14,304 bases of DNA from an uncultured Paraprevotella sp. GTDB taxonomy: Bacteria > Bacteroidota > Bacteroidia > Bacteroidales > Bacteroidaceae. Made by a program: the position numbers and the translations under genes. Location: contig CAAFWT010000038.1 of assembly GCA_900766785.1 (NCBI GenBank), forward strand, positions 1-14,304, in the 5' to 3' direction. This document shows positions 1-6,158 of this stretch, piece after piece (position 1 is the first letter of the stretch; every line of letters starts with the position of its first letter). The notes below the pieces were generated by a model that was given only the letters and a program-made list of their open reading frames with translations, did no database searches and was not told the DNA's origin.

Positions 1-2
1 CG

Positions 3-293
3 CGCGATGAGGCTGTAACGGAGCACACGATACCGTCTGTTGACTTTGATTATAACGCCTATTCTCCATGGCTGGTCAATAGGGAGTCAGACGGAGACTT
101 CCGCTTTGCCATGGGAATCACAGATGCCCAATGGCAAAAGATGGAGGAATATGGAGTCACATCCTTCAAGGGACATTGTATCATGCGTGAGAATGGCCAT
201 TATATGTTGTACGTATGTCTTCAGAAAGACATTTTCCCTGCCGATATGTTCTATGGCTGTTCTTCCCTGCAAGAAATTGTCCTTCCAAGCTAG
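3..293 (+). CDS. C-terminal part of a BspA-like leucine-rich repeat protein (5' end outside the window)
   Basis: The frame is open from the window edge to a TAG stop, giving 96 visible residues, so this is the tail of a longer gene. The last residues read IFPADMFYGCSSLQEIVLPS, which matches the LRR_5/BspA repeat pattern (aF.gCssL..i.lP.s) common in Bacteroidales surface proteins. The preceding 75 or so residues (including FDYNAYSPWLVN and DAQWQKMEEYGV) are not recognised. The protein stops just where the next LRR would begin, and the bases after the stop do not encode another repeat in the same frame. It may therefore be a degraded or rearranged gene, or simply the natural end of the protein. 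No outer-membrane sorting domain is visible at the C-terminus. The role, if any, would be at the cell surface; this is inference from the repeat type only. Confidence 0.6.
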   Translation, partial: RDEAVTEHTIPSVDFDYNAYSPWLVNRESDGDFRFAMGITDAQWQKMEEYGVTSFKGHCIMRENGHYMLYVCLQKDIFPADMFYGCSSLQEIVLPS

Positions 294-697
294 GTTAAGA
301 TGAATTTCAGTGTGATGGATGAGACAGCACGTTACAGAATAATTAGGATGGGCAAATGATGTCCCCAAATTCCCCGTAAGCATGAGACGCAGGTCTACAG
401 AATATTGCAAACTGTGTCAATAGGAGCACGTACTTGCGGGGACGGTTGCACATACTTGCGGGGAGAATGCAGTGCACTGCAAGGACGGATGCAGTGCACT
501 GCAGAGGCGGTTGCAGTGCACTGCGGGAGCGGTTGCAGTGCACTGCGTCTGAGATGGGGAAAAACTGGATCACCAGATAAATCAGGAGGGGGGAGGGAAG
601 AATGGGCTCAGTAGATTGCTCTTTATGCGGTTCCTTCCAGACGCAAGCGGTCCATACATTGCGTCAGCCCCCCGCTCTTCTTACGCTCAAGATTTGC
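294..697. other. Gene-poor region between the LRR fragment and the small minus-strand ORF
   Basis: I see no convincing gene here. The short open frames on both strands (for example 405-614 plus and 343-573 minus) run through the tandem 22-bp repeats and give cysteine-rich, low-complexity peptides with no family resemblance. Besides the repeat array the stretch contains a purine-rich tract (about 584-604). It also holds a 7-bp inverted repeat, GACGCAA (640-646) and TTGCGTC (659-665), with a 12-base loop and no T-run. Confidence 0.6.
424..555. repeat. Tandem array of six 22-bp units carrying the palindrome GCAGTGCACTGC
   Basis: Units start at 424, 446, 468, 490, 512 and 534, an exact 22-base period. 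Units 3-6 each begin with TGCAGTGCACTGC (468-480, 490-502, 512-524, 534-546), and its last 12 bases are a perfect palindrome. The remaining nine bases of each unit are G-rich and vary (AAGGACGGA, AGAGGCGGT, GGGAGCGGT, GTCTGAGAT). Units 1-2 are diverged, keep the period and share TACTTGCGGGGA. A 22-base spacing is close to two helical turns, so the palindromes would lie on nearly the same DNA face. This suits a series of dimer-binding sites but does not prove it. The array lies in non-coding DNA. Confidence 0.9.
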
Positions 698-918
698 TTT
701 TAATGCTTGTGCCTGTTGGCACGCCTGGCTCTAATATCAGCCTTCTTCTTGGCCGAGCCGCTTCCGTGAGCACCAGTGATATACTGCTTTCGCTTGGCCT
801 TGGTGCGCACCTTATTGTCATCCTTAGCCGGAGACTTCTCTCTGGCCCCAGCACGGAAGGTTATTCCTCCGCCCTGGATAACGGCATCTATATCGTCTCC
901 ACCAAACTGATTGCTCAT
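698..918 (-). CDS. Possible small basic protein, 72 aa, unknown function
   Basis: The frame runs from ATG (complement of 916-918) to TAA (complement of 698-700), 40 bases downstream of the AICAR formyltransferase stop and on the same strand. The N-terminal 22 residues are neutral to acidic and glycine-rich (MSNQFGGDDIDAVIQGGGIT). The rest is strongly basic, with KAKRKQY, SAKKKAD and a C-terminal RARRANRHKH, as in a nucleic-acid-binding or ribosome-associated tail. No signal peptide or membrane segment is seen. Codon choice (AAG, GCC, CGC, ATC) looks like that of neighbouring genes, which favours a real gene. Against it, there is no clear ribosome binding site and a longer frame (616-945) is open on the opposite strand. 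I do not recognise the family. Confidence 0.4.
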
Positions 919-958
919 CGGGATACTTGCTTATGCGGTCTGTAAATAGATGAATCCA

Positions 959-2140
959 TTAATGATGGAAAAGTCTGACACCGGTGAATGCCATGGCTAT
1001 ACCATACTTGTCGCAGGTATCTATGACATGGTCGTCACGCACACTGCCTCCTGCCTGCGCTATGTACTGCACTCCACTCTTGTGGGCACGCTCCACATTG
1101 TCACCGAAGGGGAAGAAGGCATCACTTCCCAGACTTACACCCGTATTCTGGGCTATCCAGGCTCTCTTCTCTTCCCTGGTGAGAGGCTCAGGTCTCTCGG
1201 TGAAGAACTTCTGCCACTCTCCCTCTGCCAGGACATCCATATAGTCCTCTCCGATGAAGAGGTCGATGGTATTATCGCGGTCAGCCCTGCGGATACCGGG
1301 CACGAAGGGAAGGTTCATCACACGGGGATGCTGGCGCAGCCACCATATATCAGCCTTGTTTCCTGCCAAGCGTGTGCAGTGGATACGGCTTTGCTGTCCA
1401 GCACCGATGCCTATGGCCTGTCCACCCTTCACATAGCACACACTGTTGCTCTGAGTGTACTTGAGGGTGATGAGCGCCAGTATGAGATCGCGGCGGGCTT
1501 CCTCGGGGAAGGTCTTGTTCTGGGTAGGAATATTCTGGAAGAGGGAAGGATCGTCCAGGCGCACCTCATTGCGACCCTGCTCGAAGGTGATGCCGAACAC
1601 CTGCTTACGCTCAATGGGAGCAGGTCGGTATGCAGGGTCTATCTTGATGACGTTGTACGTACCCTTGCGCTTCTCACGGAGCACCTGCAGTGCCTCTTCG
1701 GTGTAATCGGGAGCAATCACTCCATCGCTCACCTCGCGCTTGATGAGCATGGCAGTAGCCAGGTCGCAGGTATCGCTCAGGGCGATGAAATCCCCATAGG
1801 AGCTCATGCGGTCGGCACCACGTGCTCTGGCATAGGCGCAGGCAATGGGAGAGAGGGGAATCTGCACATCGTCCACGAAGTAGATACGAGCCAGCGTATC
1901 ATCGAGGGGCAGTCCCACGGCAGCTCCTGCCGGCGATACGTGCTTGAAGCTGGCAGCAGCAGGCAGACCTGTAGCTTCCTTGAGCTCACGCACCAGTTGC
2001 CAACTGTTGAAGGCATCCAGAAAGTTGATGTATCCGGGACGGCCGCTGAGGACCTCAATAGGAAGTTCGCCTTCCTCCATAAAGATGCGTGAAGGCTTCT
2101 GGTTGGGGTTGCAACCATACTTGAGTTGTAATTCTTTCAT
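959..2140 (-). CDS. Stand-alone AICAR formyltransferase (phosphoribosylaminoimidazolecarboxamide formyltransferase)
   Basis: This 393-aa cytosolic enzyme should transfer a formyl group from 10-formyl-THF to AICAR, giving FAICAR, the penultimate step of purine synthesis. It is AICAR transformylase only: the protein starts MKELQLKYGCNPNQKPSR and lacks the roughly 190-residue IMP cyclohydrolase domain of bifunctional PurH. Visible blocks are GRPGYINFLDAFNSWQLV (33-50), SFKHVSPAGAAVG (64-76) with the catalytic pair K66-H67, YARARGADRMSSYGDF (103-118), LKYTQSNSVCYVKGGQ (226-241), GIGAGQQSRIHCTRLAG (244-260), SDAFFPFGDNVERA (339-352) and the terminal TGVRLFHH. These are much closer to the C-terminal half of animal ATIC, as I recall it, than to enterobacterial PurH. 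The frame stays open upstream to 2266, but that extension runs into the tmRNA gene. I therefore chose the ATG at 2140, which has GGAG about 6 bases ahead. IMP cyclohydrolase must be encoded elsewhere. Confidence 0.93.
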   Translation of the reverse strand: MKELQLKYGCNPNQKPSRIFMEEGELPIEVLSGRPGYINFLDAFNSWQLVRELKEATGLPAAASFKHVSPAGAAVGLPLDDTLARIYFVDDVQIPLSPIACAYARARGADRMSSYGDFIALSDTCDLATAMLIKREVSDGVIAPDYTEEALQVLREKRKGTYNVIKIDPAYRPAPIERKQVFGITFEQGRNEVRLDDPSLFQNIPTQNKTFPEEARRDLILALITLKYTQSNSVCYVKGGQAIGIGAGQQSRIHCTRLAGNKADIWWLRQHPRVMNLPFVPGIRRADRDNTIDLFIGEDYMDVLAEGEWQKFFTERPEPLTREEKRAWIAQNTGVSLGSDAFFPFGDNVERAHKSGVQYIAQAGGSVRDDHVIDTCDKYGIAMAFTGVRLFHH

Positions 2141-2178
2141 AATGCTCCGTAAAAGGCGGTATAAATGAGAACAAAAAG

Positions 2179-2580
2179 TGGAGCTGGAGGGGATTGAACC
2201 CTCGTCCAAACAGGGACGCACTGTGCTTTCTACACGCTTATTCCAGACTTCGGTTTTCGTGTGCAAACAAGACCTGGACCACCCATTTGCACCTTATCCT
2301 CTATGATGTCATCACCTGCGCGAGGCCACAAGCAACTATCCCCGATTTTCGCTGTGCCACTATATCAATGCGCCTCGGAGAAAGGGCTCGTTGAGTGACA
2401 TCTCGTCCCGACACCTGGTGTCAGGATTAAGCCAGTAACCTACTGTACTTCAGTTAGGCAGCGAGAGCGTAATTGTTTTCGCCAGATAATCTTTGAAAGC
2501 CATTGATTATAGAGAGCGACTGCCGACTCTCTGCGTGCTTACACAACACCTCATCCTGCTGTCAAATCCATGTCAGCCCC
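2179..2580 (-). ncRNA. ssrA: tmRNA (transfer-messenger RNA), one-piece
   Basis: Read on the minus strand, the 5' end is GGGGCTGACATGGATTTGAC, the typical tmRNA start. The 3' end carries the T-arm GGGTTCAATCCCC (complement of 2189-2201) followed by CAGCTCC-A. The ends pair as a 7-bp acceptor stem with one G-U pair. The tag frame at 2483-2454 reads GENNYALAA then TAA, a Bacteroidales-type proteolysis tag with the usual ALAA end. CCA is not fully encoded (C then a T-run), so it is probably added after transcription. tmRNA with SmpB rescues stalled ribosomes and marks the nascent chain for degradation. The gene lies 38 bases upstream of the AICAR formyltransferase start on the same strand; the TTTTT just after the 3' end (complement of 2173-2177) could weakly terminate it. 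End positions are accurate to a few bases. Confidence 0.95.
2454..2483 (-). other. tmRNA tag-peptide reading frame (GENNYALAA, stop TAA)
   Basis: The resume codon is GGC (complement of 2481-2483), followed by GAA AAC AAT TAC GCT CTC GCT GCC and the stop TAA (complement of 2454-2456). The encoded tail is the usual degradation signal appended to stalled polypeptides, with an alanine normally contributed by the charged tmRNA. Confidence 0.93.
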
Positions 2581-2615
2581 ATACGTTTAGAGTATAGCGT
2601 GTTGCTTCGTGGCCA

Positions 2616-2646
2616 CAAAGGTACGGCATTTCCTCAAGACAGACAA
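2616..2646 (-). promoter_or_regulatory. Bacteroidetes-type promoter of ssrA
   Basis: On the minus strand TACCTTTG (complement of 2616-2623) fits the Bacteroidetes -7 consensus TAnnTTTG exactly. A TTG (complement of 2644-2646) lies 20 bases upstream, where the -33 element is expected. Transcription would begin roughly 30 bases before the mature tmRNA 5' end at 2580, leaving a short leader for RNase P to remove. The hexamer array begins about 20 bases beyond the -33 element. Confidence 0.7.
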
Positions 2647-2667
2647 CAAGACAGTGGCATAACTTTT

Positions 2668-2862
2668 GACGATGACGATAACGTTAACCTTAACCTTAAC
2701 GTTGACCTTAACCTTAACCTTAACCTTGACCTTAACCTTAACCTTGACCTTGACGTTGACCTTGACGTTGACCTTAACGTTAACCTTAACCTTGACGGGG
2801 CGTTAGCGTTATCGTTATCGTTATCGTTATCGTTAACGTTAGGGTTAACGTTAGCGTTAACG
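2668..2862. repeat. Hexanucleotide repeat array, 30 hexamers in perfect register
   Basis: After a short imperfect lead-in (GACGATGACGATAAC, 2668-2682) there are 180 bases in strict 6-base register from 2683. The first 19 hexamers (2683-2796) are all CTTAAC, CTTGAC, GTTAAC or GTTGAC. One GGGGCG hexamer (2797-2802) follows. Ten hexamers of TTANNG type come next (2803-2862), including TTATCG four times in a row (2809-2832), TTAACG three times and TTAGGG once. One plus-strand frame stays open across it, with alternating Asn/Asp/Val/Leu and then Leu/Ser codons, simply because the period is two codons. I treat it as non-coding. It separates the divergent ssrA promoter from the polysaccharide operon. 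Such tracts can change copy number by slippage. Confidence 0.93.
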
Positions 2863-2964
2863 TGAAAATCTAATAGAGAATCACAATAAAAGGGAGCTAC
2901 GAAACGTTATTTAACAGAACACATTGTATATATATAAGCGAACCCTACCGACAACACAGAGAGA
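2863..2964 (+). promoter_or_regulatory. Leader / probable promoter region of the polysaccharide operon
   Basis: The operon must be transcribed from here or from within the adjacent hexamer array, since upstream genes point the other way. I cannot find a clean TAnnTTTG box on the plus strand. The only candidates are an AT run TATATATATAAG (2927-2938) just after a TTG (2924-2926), and a TATTTAAC (2909-2916). No inverted repeats of an invertible promoter, no ops/JUMPstart-like element and no antiterminator gene are seen. The promoter position is inference. Confidence 0.3.
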
Positions 2965-3594
2965 ATGACACAGAGGATACAGATGAACCCTACCATCAAG
3001 GATGGTATGAATAGCCTGCAGCGCCTGCTTAAGAGAGCCTTTGACCTGGTGGGCTCACTGCTGGCCCTCATCCTCCTGTCTCCTCTGATGGGCATCATAG
3101 CACTGCTTATATATCGGGAAAAGTCGGGACCCATACTCTACCGTCAGGAACGTATAGGGCGGGGAGGGAAGCCATTCCATATACTGAAGTTCCGCACCTT
3201 GCCCGTCGACCACGAAACACACGGCCCCAGTCTGTCGGCACACTGCCAGGGAGCCACACCCCTCATGCGGGCATTGCGCGACCATCATCTGGATGAGTTG
3301 CCACAGTTGTGGAACATACTGAGGGGCGATATGTCCTTTGTGGGCCCACGTCCAGAGCGAAAGTTCTACATCGACAAGATTATGGCCCAGAATCCCGACT
3401 ATGCCTACCTCTACTGCATGCGCCCTGGGCTCACCTCATGGGCCACAGTATGCAACGGATACACCGACACCATGGAGAAGATGCTCATCCGATTGCAGAT
3501 GGATCTCTGCTATCTGCAGAAGCGCTCCCTGTGGACAGACTTTAAGATAATACTCACAACAGCCAATTATATCATCAATGGAAAGAAAATATAG
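2965..3594 (+). CDS. Initiating sugar transferase (small polyprenyl-phosphate phosphoglycosyl transferase, PglC/WcaJ C-domain type)
   Basis: This 209-aa enzyme should move a sugar-1-phosphate from a UDP-sugar to undecaprenyl phosphate at the inner face of the cytoplasmic membrane, starting the repeat unit. KRAFDLVGS at 23-31 leads into one hydrophobic, probably re-entrant helix (about 26-50) with the Ser-Pro kink at 39-40. GPILYRQERIGRGGKPFHILKFRT (55-78) follows. The catalytic Asp-Glu pair is D110-E111 in LDELPQLWNILRGDMSFVGPRP, and RPGLTSWA lies at 153-160. It is the short monotopic form, without the four-helix N-terminal part of WbaP/WcaJ. In-frame ATGs at 2983 and 3007 are alternative starts; the one at 3007 puts the N-terminus where most family members begin. 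It is first in the operon and overlaps the export gene by 17 bases. The sugar cannot be read from the sequence. Confidence 0.92.
   Translation: MTQRIQMNPTIKDGMNSLQRLLKRAFDLVGSLLALILLSPLMGIIALLIYREKSGPILYRQERIGRGGKPFHILKFRTLPVDHETHGPSLSAHCQGATPLMRALRDHHLDELPQLWNILRGDMSFVGPRPERKFYIDKIMAQNPDYAYLYCMRPGLTSWATVCNGYTDTMEKMLIRLQMDLCYLQKRSLWTDFKIILTTANYIINGKKI
2991..3007 (+). repeat. Short perfect inverted repeat at the alternative start of the sugar transferase
   Basis: TACCATC (2991-2997) and GATGGTA (3001-3007) pair perfectly around a 3-base AAG loop. The hairpin sits between the in-frame ATG at 2983 and the one at 3007, whose first base is in the stem. It could influence which start is used. No T-run follows, so it is not a terminator. 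Confidence 0.5.
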
Positions 3595-6139
3595 TACAAC
3601 ATGGCACAAGGCAGCTTTGGTGCTGGCCCTGGGATGGTGCAGTCTGACCGTCAGTGCCCAAAGAATGACAGACAGCCAGGTGGTGGACTTCGTCAAGAAA
3701 GAGCAAGCCAAAGGCACCAACCAGCAGGACATCGTAACGAAACTGCTCCAGAAGGGTGTGACCACCGATCAGCTAAGACGTATCAGACAGAAATACGAAG
3801 CACAGCAGAACCAGATGGGAGCTGTGGACCTGAATCCCAATACTGAGGTGACCAACGGAACCAACAGACAACGGACCAACAAGGAAAAGGCACTCATGCA
3901 GATGCAGGCACAAAAGCAGAATGCACGCATGATAAAGGGACAGTACGAGGACAGGAACCTGACCATGGACGACCGAAAAGAAGCCATGAACGACGCCATA
4001 GGATTCATGGACATCGACTCGCTCATCTATTATCAGAACTACTTCAAAGACGAGAGCCAGGTATTCGGACGCAACCTGTTCAGCAACAAGAACCTTACCT
4101 TTGAGCCCAACCAGAATATGGCCACTCCCGCCAACTACCGACTGGGAGCAGGAGACAACGTGATTATTGACGTGTGGGGAGCCAGCCAGGAGACCTTCGA
4201 ATGCATGGTTTCACCCGACGGCGTGGTGGTCATAGAGGGAGTGGGACCCATACAGATAGCAGGGCAGACCGTGCAACAGGCCACTGCTACCATCAAGGGG
4301 AAACTGGGACAGCACTATTCCGACTGCCAGTTTGCACTCTCGGTGGCCGACACCCGCAGCATACAGGTGCAGGTGGCAGGTGAAGTGGTGATGCCAGGAA
4401 CCTACACGCTGAGCAGTCTGAGCACAGCCTTCAACGCACTCTATGCGGCTGGCGGCATCAACGATATAGGTACACTGCGCGACATCAAGGTATATCGCAA
4501 CGGCCGGCAGATAAGCACCATCGACGTGTATGAGTTCCTAATGAACGGAGTCAGCGCAGGCAATGTGAGACTGGAGGACGACGATGTCATCGTGGTGGGG
4601 CCCTATGACTGTCTGGTGAACGTGCGCGGTAAGGTAAAGCGCCCCATGTTCTATGAGATGAAGTCCACCGAGAGCGTGAAGCAACTGCTCACCTATGCAG
4701 GAGGCATGGCAGGAAATGCCTACACCAAGAACGTGAGACTGACGCGCAAGGCAGGAGAGGAATACAGCATCCACACCATCGACGAGTTCCAGATGTCGGC
4801 CTTTTGCGTCAAGGACGGAGACTCACTCTATGTGGATAGTGTGACACCACGATACAGCAATATGGTGGAGGTACGGGGAGCCGTGAAGCATCCTGGACAG
4901 TTCCAGCTGGGAGGAGAAATACAGAGCCTCAAAGACCTCATCAGGGTAGCCGATGGAGTGGCAGAAGATGCATTCATGTCCCGTGCCGTCATGCACAGAC
5001 AGAAGGAAGACCTGACCCTGGAGATGGTGTCAGTGGACCTGCAGGGAATCATTGCCGGCACAAGCCCCGACATCGCACTGCGCAAGGGGGACGTACTCTT
5101 CATTCCCAGCATAGTGGACATGAAGAACGAACAGACACTGACCATCTCGGGAGAGGTTCTTTACCCTGGCGTCTATGAGTTTGCTGAAAACACCTCCGTG
5201 GAAGACCTCATCCTGCAGGCAGGTGGTCTGACCGATGCAGCATCACTGGCCAAGGTGGATGTATTCCGACGTGTAAATGATGCCAATGCCCAAAAAGATG
5301 ACGGCAAGATGGCAGAGGCCTTCAGTTTCAGCATTGACAAGAACCTGTCCAGCAATGATGACTCCTTCCGCCTGAAGCCATACGATGTGGTGGTAGTGCG
5401 CAAGAGCCCCTCTTACAGCGAGCAGCGCAATGTGTCTATAACCGGCTGCATCAACTTTGCAGGACAATACTCCATGACAAGCACCGACTACCGACTGAGC
5501 GACCTCGTGAAGGCTGCGGGAGGTATTACAGACATAGGTTACAGTAAGGGTGCACGCCTCACACGCATTATGACTCCCGACGAACGACTTCAACGTGAAA
5601 GTGCACTCCGTGCCGCACAGATAGCCATGTACGAGGAAGCCATGCAAGATGAGAAAGGATACAACATCAACCAGGCCGACTCCCTGCTGCAGATGAAGAT
5701 GGACCTGGGCAACACCTATCCCGTGGCAGTGAACCTGGACAAAGCCCTGGCAGAACCTGGAGGCCAGTATGACATCGTGCTCAGAGAAGGAGACCAGCTG
5801 GTGGTTCCCCAGTTCAGCAACACAGTGAAGGTGAGCGGTGAGGTGAGTTATCCCATCAGCATGAACTACAAGAAGGGCGAGTCACTCTCCTATTATATAA
5901 AACGCGCGGGAGGATACGGCAACAGAGCCAAGAAGAAGGGCGTGTATGCCATCTATATGAACGGAGCTGTGGAGAAGATCAGCAAGCACAGCAGCAAGGA
6001 CATACAGCCAGGCACAGAGATTGTGGTTCCCACCAAGAAGAACTCAAAGCGCATGACCACGGGTGAGGTGATGGCCATTGCCAGCGGAGGTGCCTCGCTG
6101 GCCAGCGTAGTGGTGGCACTGATAAGCATTCTCAAGTAA
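3578..6139 (+). CDS. OPX-family polysaccharide export protein with multiple SLBB domains (Wza-like)
   Basis: This 853-aa secreted protein is the predicted outer-membrane or periplasmic exit component for the polymer. Residues 1-28 form a signal peptide ending VSA-Q. The only cysteine nearby (C21, preceded by LGW) does not make a good lipobox, so signal peptidase I is likely. A Gln/Lys-rich segment (about 45-125) may be helical. The Poly_export domain is at about 185-265 (NYRLGAGDNVIIDVWG). Six beta-grasp SLBB-like repeats follow, beginning near 264 (VQVAGEVVMPGTY), 347 (VNVRGKVKRPMFY), 430 (VEVRGAVKHPGQF), 521 (LTISGEVLYPGVY), 618 (VSITGCINFAGQY) and 750 (VKVSGEVSYPIS). Residues 831-852 are a hydrophobic C-terminal helix. 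E. coli Wza has about 380 residues, so this is the large Bacteroidetes form. It overlaps the sugar transferase and lies 19 bases before the Wzz-like gene. Confidence 0.93.
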   Translation: MERKYSTTWHKAALVLALGWCSLTVSAQRMTDSQVVDFVKKEQAKGTNQQDIVTKLLQKGVTTDQLRRIRQKYEAQQNQMGAVDLNPNTEVTNGTNRQRTNKEKALMQMQAQKQNARMIKGQYEDRNLTMDDRKEAMNDAIGFMDIDSLIYYQNYFKDESQVFGRNLFSNKNLTFEPNQNMATPANYRLGAGDNVIIDVWGASQETFECMVSPDGVVVIEGVGPIQIAGQTVQQATATIKGKLGQHYSDCQFALSVADTRSIQVQVAGEVVMPGTYTLSSLSTAFNALYAAGGINDIGTLRDIKVYRNGRQISTIDVYEFLMNGVSAGNVRLEDDDVIVVGPYDCLVNVRGKVKRPMFYEMKSTESVKQLLTYAGGMAGNAYTKNVRLTRKAGEEYSIHTIDEFQMSAFCVKDGDSLYVDSVTPRYSNMVEVRGAVKHPGQFQLGGEIQSLKDLIRVADGVAEDAFMSRAVMHRQKEDLTLEMVSVDLQGIIAGTSPDIALRKGDVLFIPSIVDMKNEQTLTISGEVLYPGVYEFAENTSVEDLILQAGGLTDAASLAKVDVFRRVNDANAQKDDGKMAEAFSFSIDKNLSSNDDSFRLKPYDVVVVRKSPSYSEQRNVSITGCINFAGQYSMTSTDYRLSDLVKAAGGITDIGYSKGARLTRIMTPDERLQRESALRAAQIAMYEEAMQDEKGYNINQADSLLQMKMDLGNTYPVAVNLDKALAEPGGQYDIVLREGDQLVVPQFSNTVKVSGEVSYPISMNYKKGESLSYYIKRAGGYGNRAKKKGVYAIYMNGAVEKISKHSSKDIQPGTEIVVPTKKNSKRMTTGEVMAIASGGASLASVVVALISILK

Positions 6140-6158
6140 AACGTGGAGAGGATACGTT

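Noticed and set aside
424..555. Possible CRISPR array
   Set aside because: The 22-base period leaves only about nine variable bases between palindromes, too short for spacers, and no cas gene is in the window.
640..665. Inverted repeat GACGCAA/TTGCGTC as a terminator for the minus-strand genes
   Set aside because: The stem is 7 bp with a 12-base loop and no T-run on either strand, so it is not a convincing intrinsic terminator.
616..945. Plus-strand 109-aa frame opposite the small basic protein
   Set aside because: Its product shows no domain, signal or family likeness, and the minus-strand frame has better codon use and gene order.
950..2092. Long open frame (380 aa) on the plus strand
   Set aside because: It is the complement of the AICAR formyltransferase gene, whose minus-strand protein matches a known family throughout.
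2141..2266. N-terminal extension of the AICAR formyltransferase frame to an ATG at 2266
   Set aside because: The extra 42 residues run into the 3' part of ssrA and resemble no PurH sequence; the family start MKELQLKYGCNPNQ fits the ATG at 2140.
2683..2862. Telomere-like sequence, because of TTAGGG and CTTAAC hexamers
   Set aside because: TTAGGG occurs only once, the hexamers vary, and the array is internal between bacterial genes rather than at a replicon end.
2503..2865. Plus-strand frame encoding an Asn/Asp/Leu then Leu/Ser repeat peptide
   Set aside because: Its first part lies antisense to ssrA and its promoter and the rest is the hexamer array; a 6-base period keeps any stop-free frame open without coding.
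2863..2964. Invertible promoter of the Bacteroides capsule type
   Set aside because: I could not find a pair of inverted repeats flanking a promoter box, nor a recombinase gene in the window.
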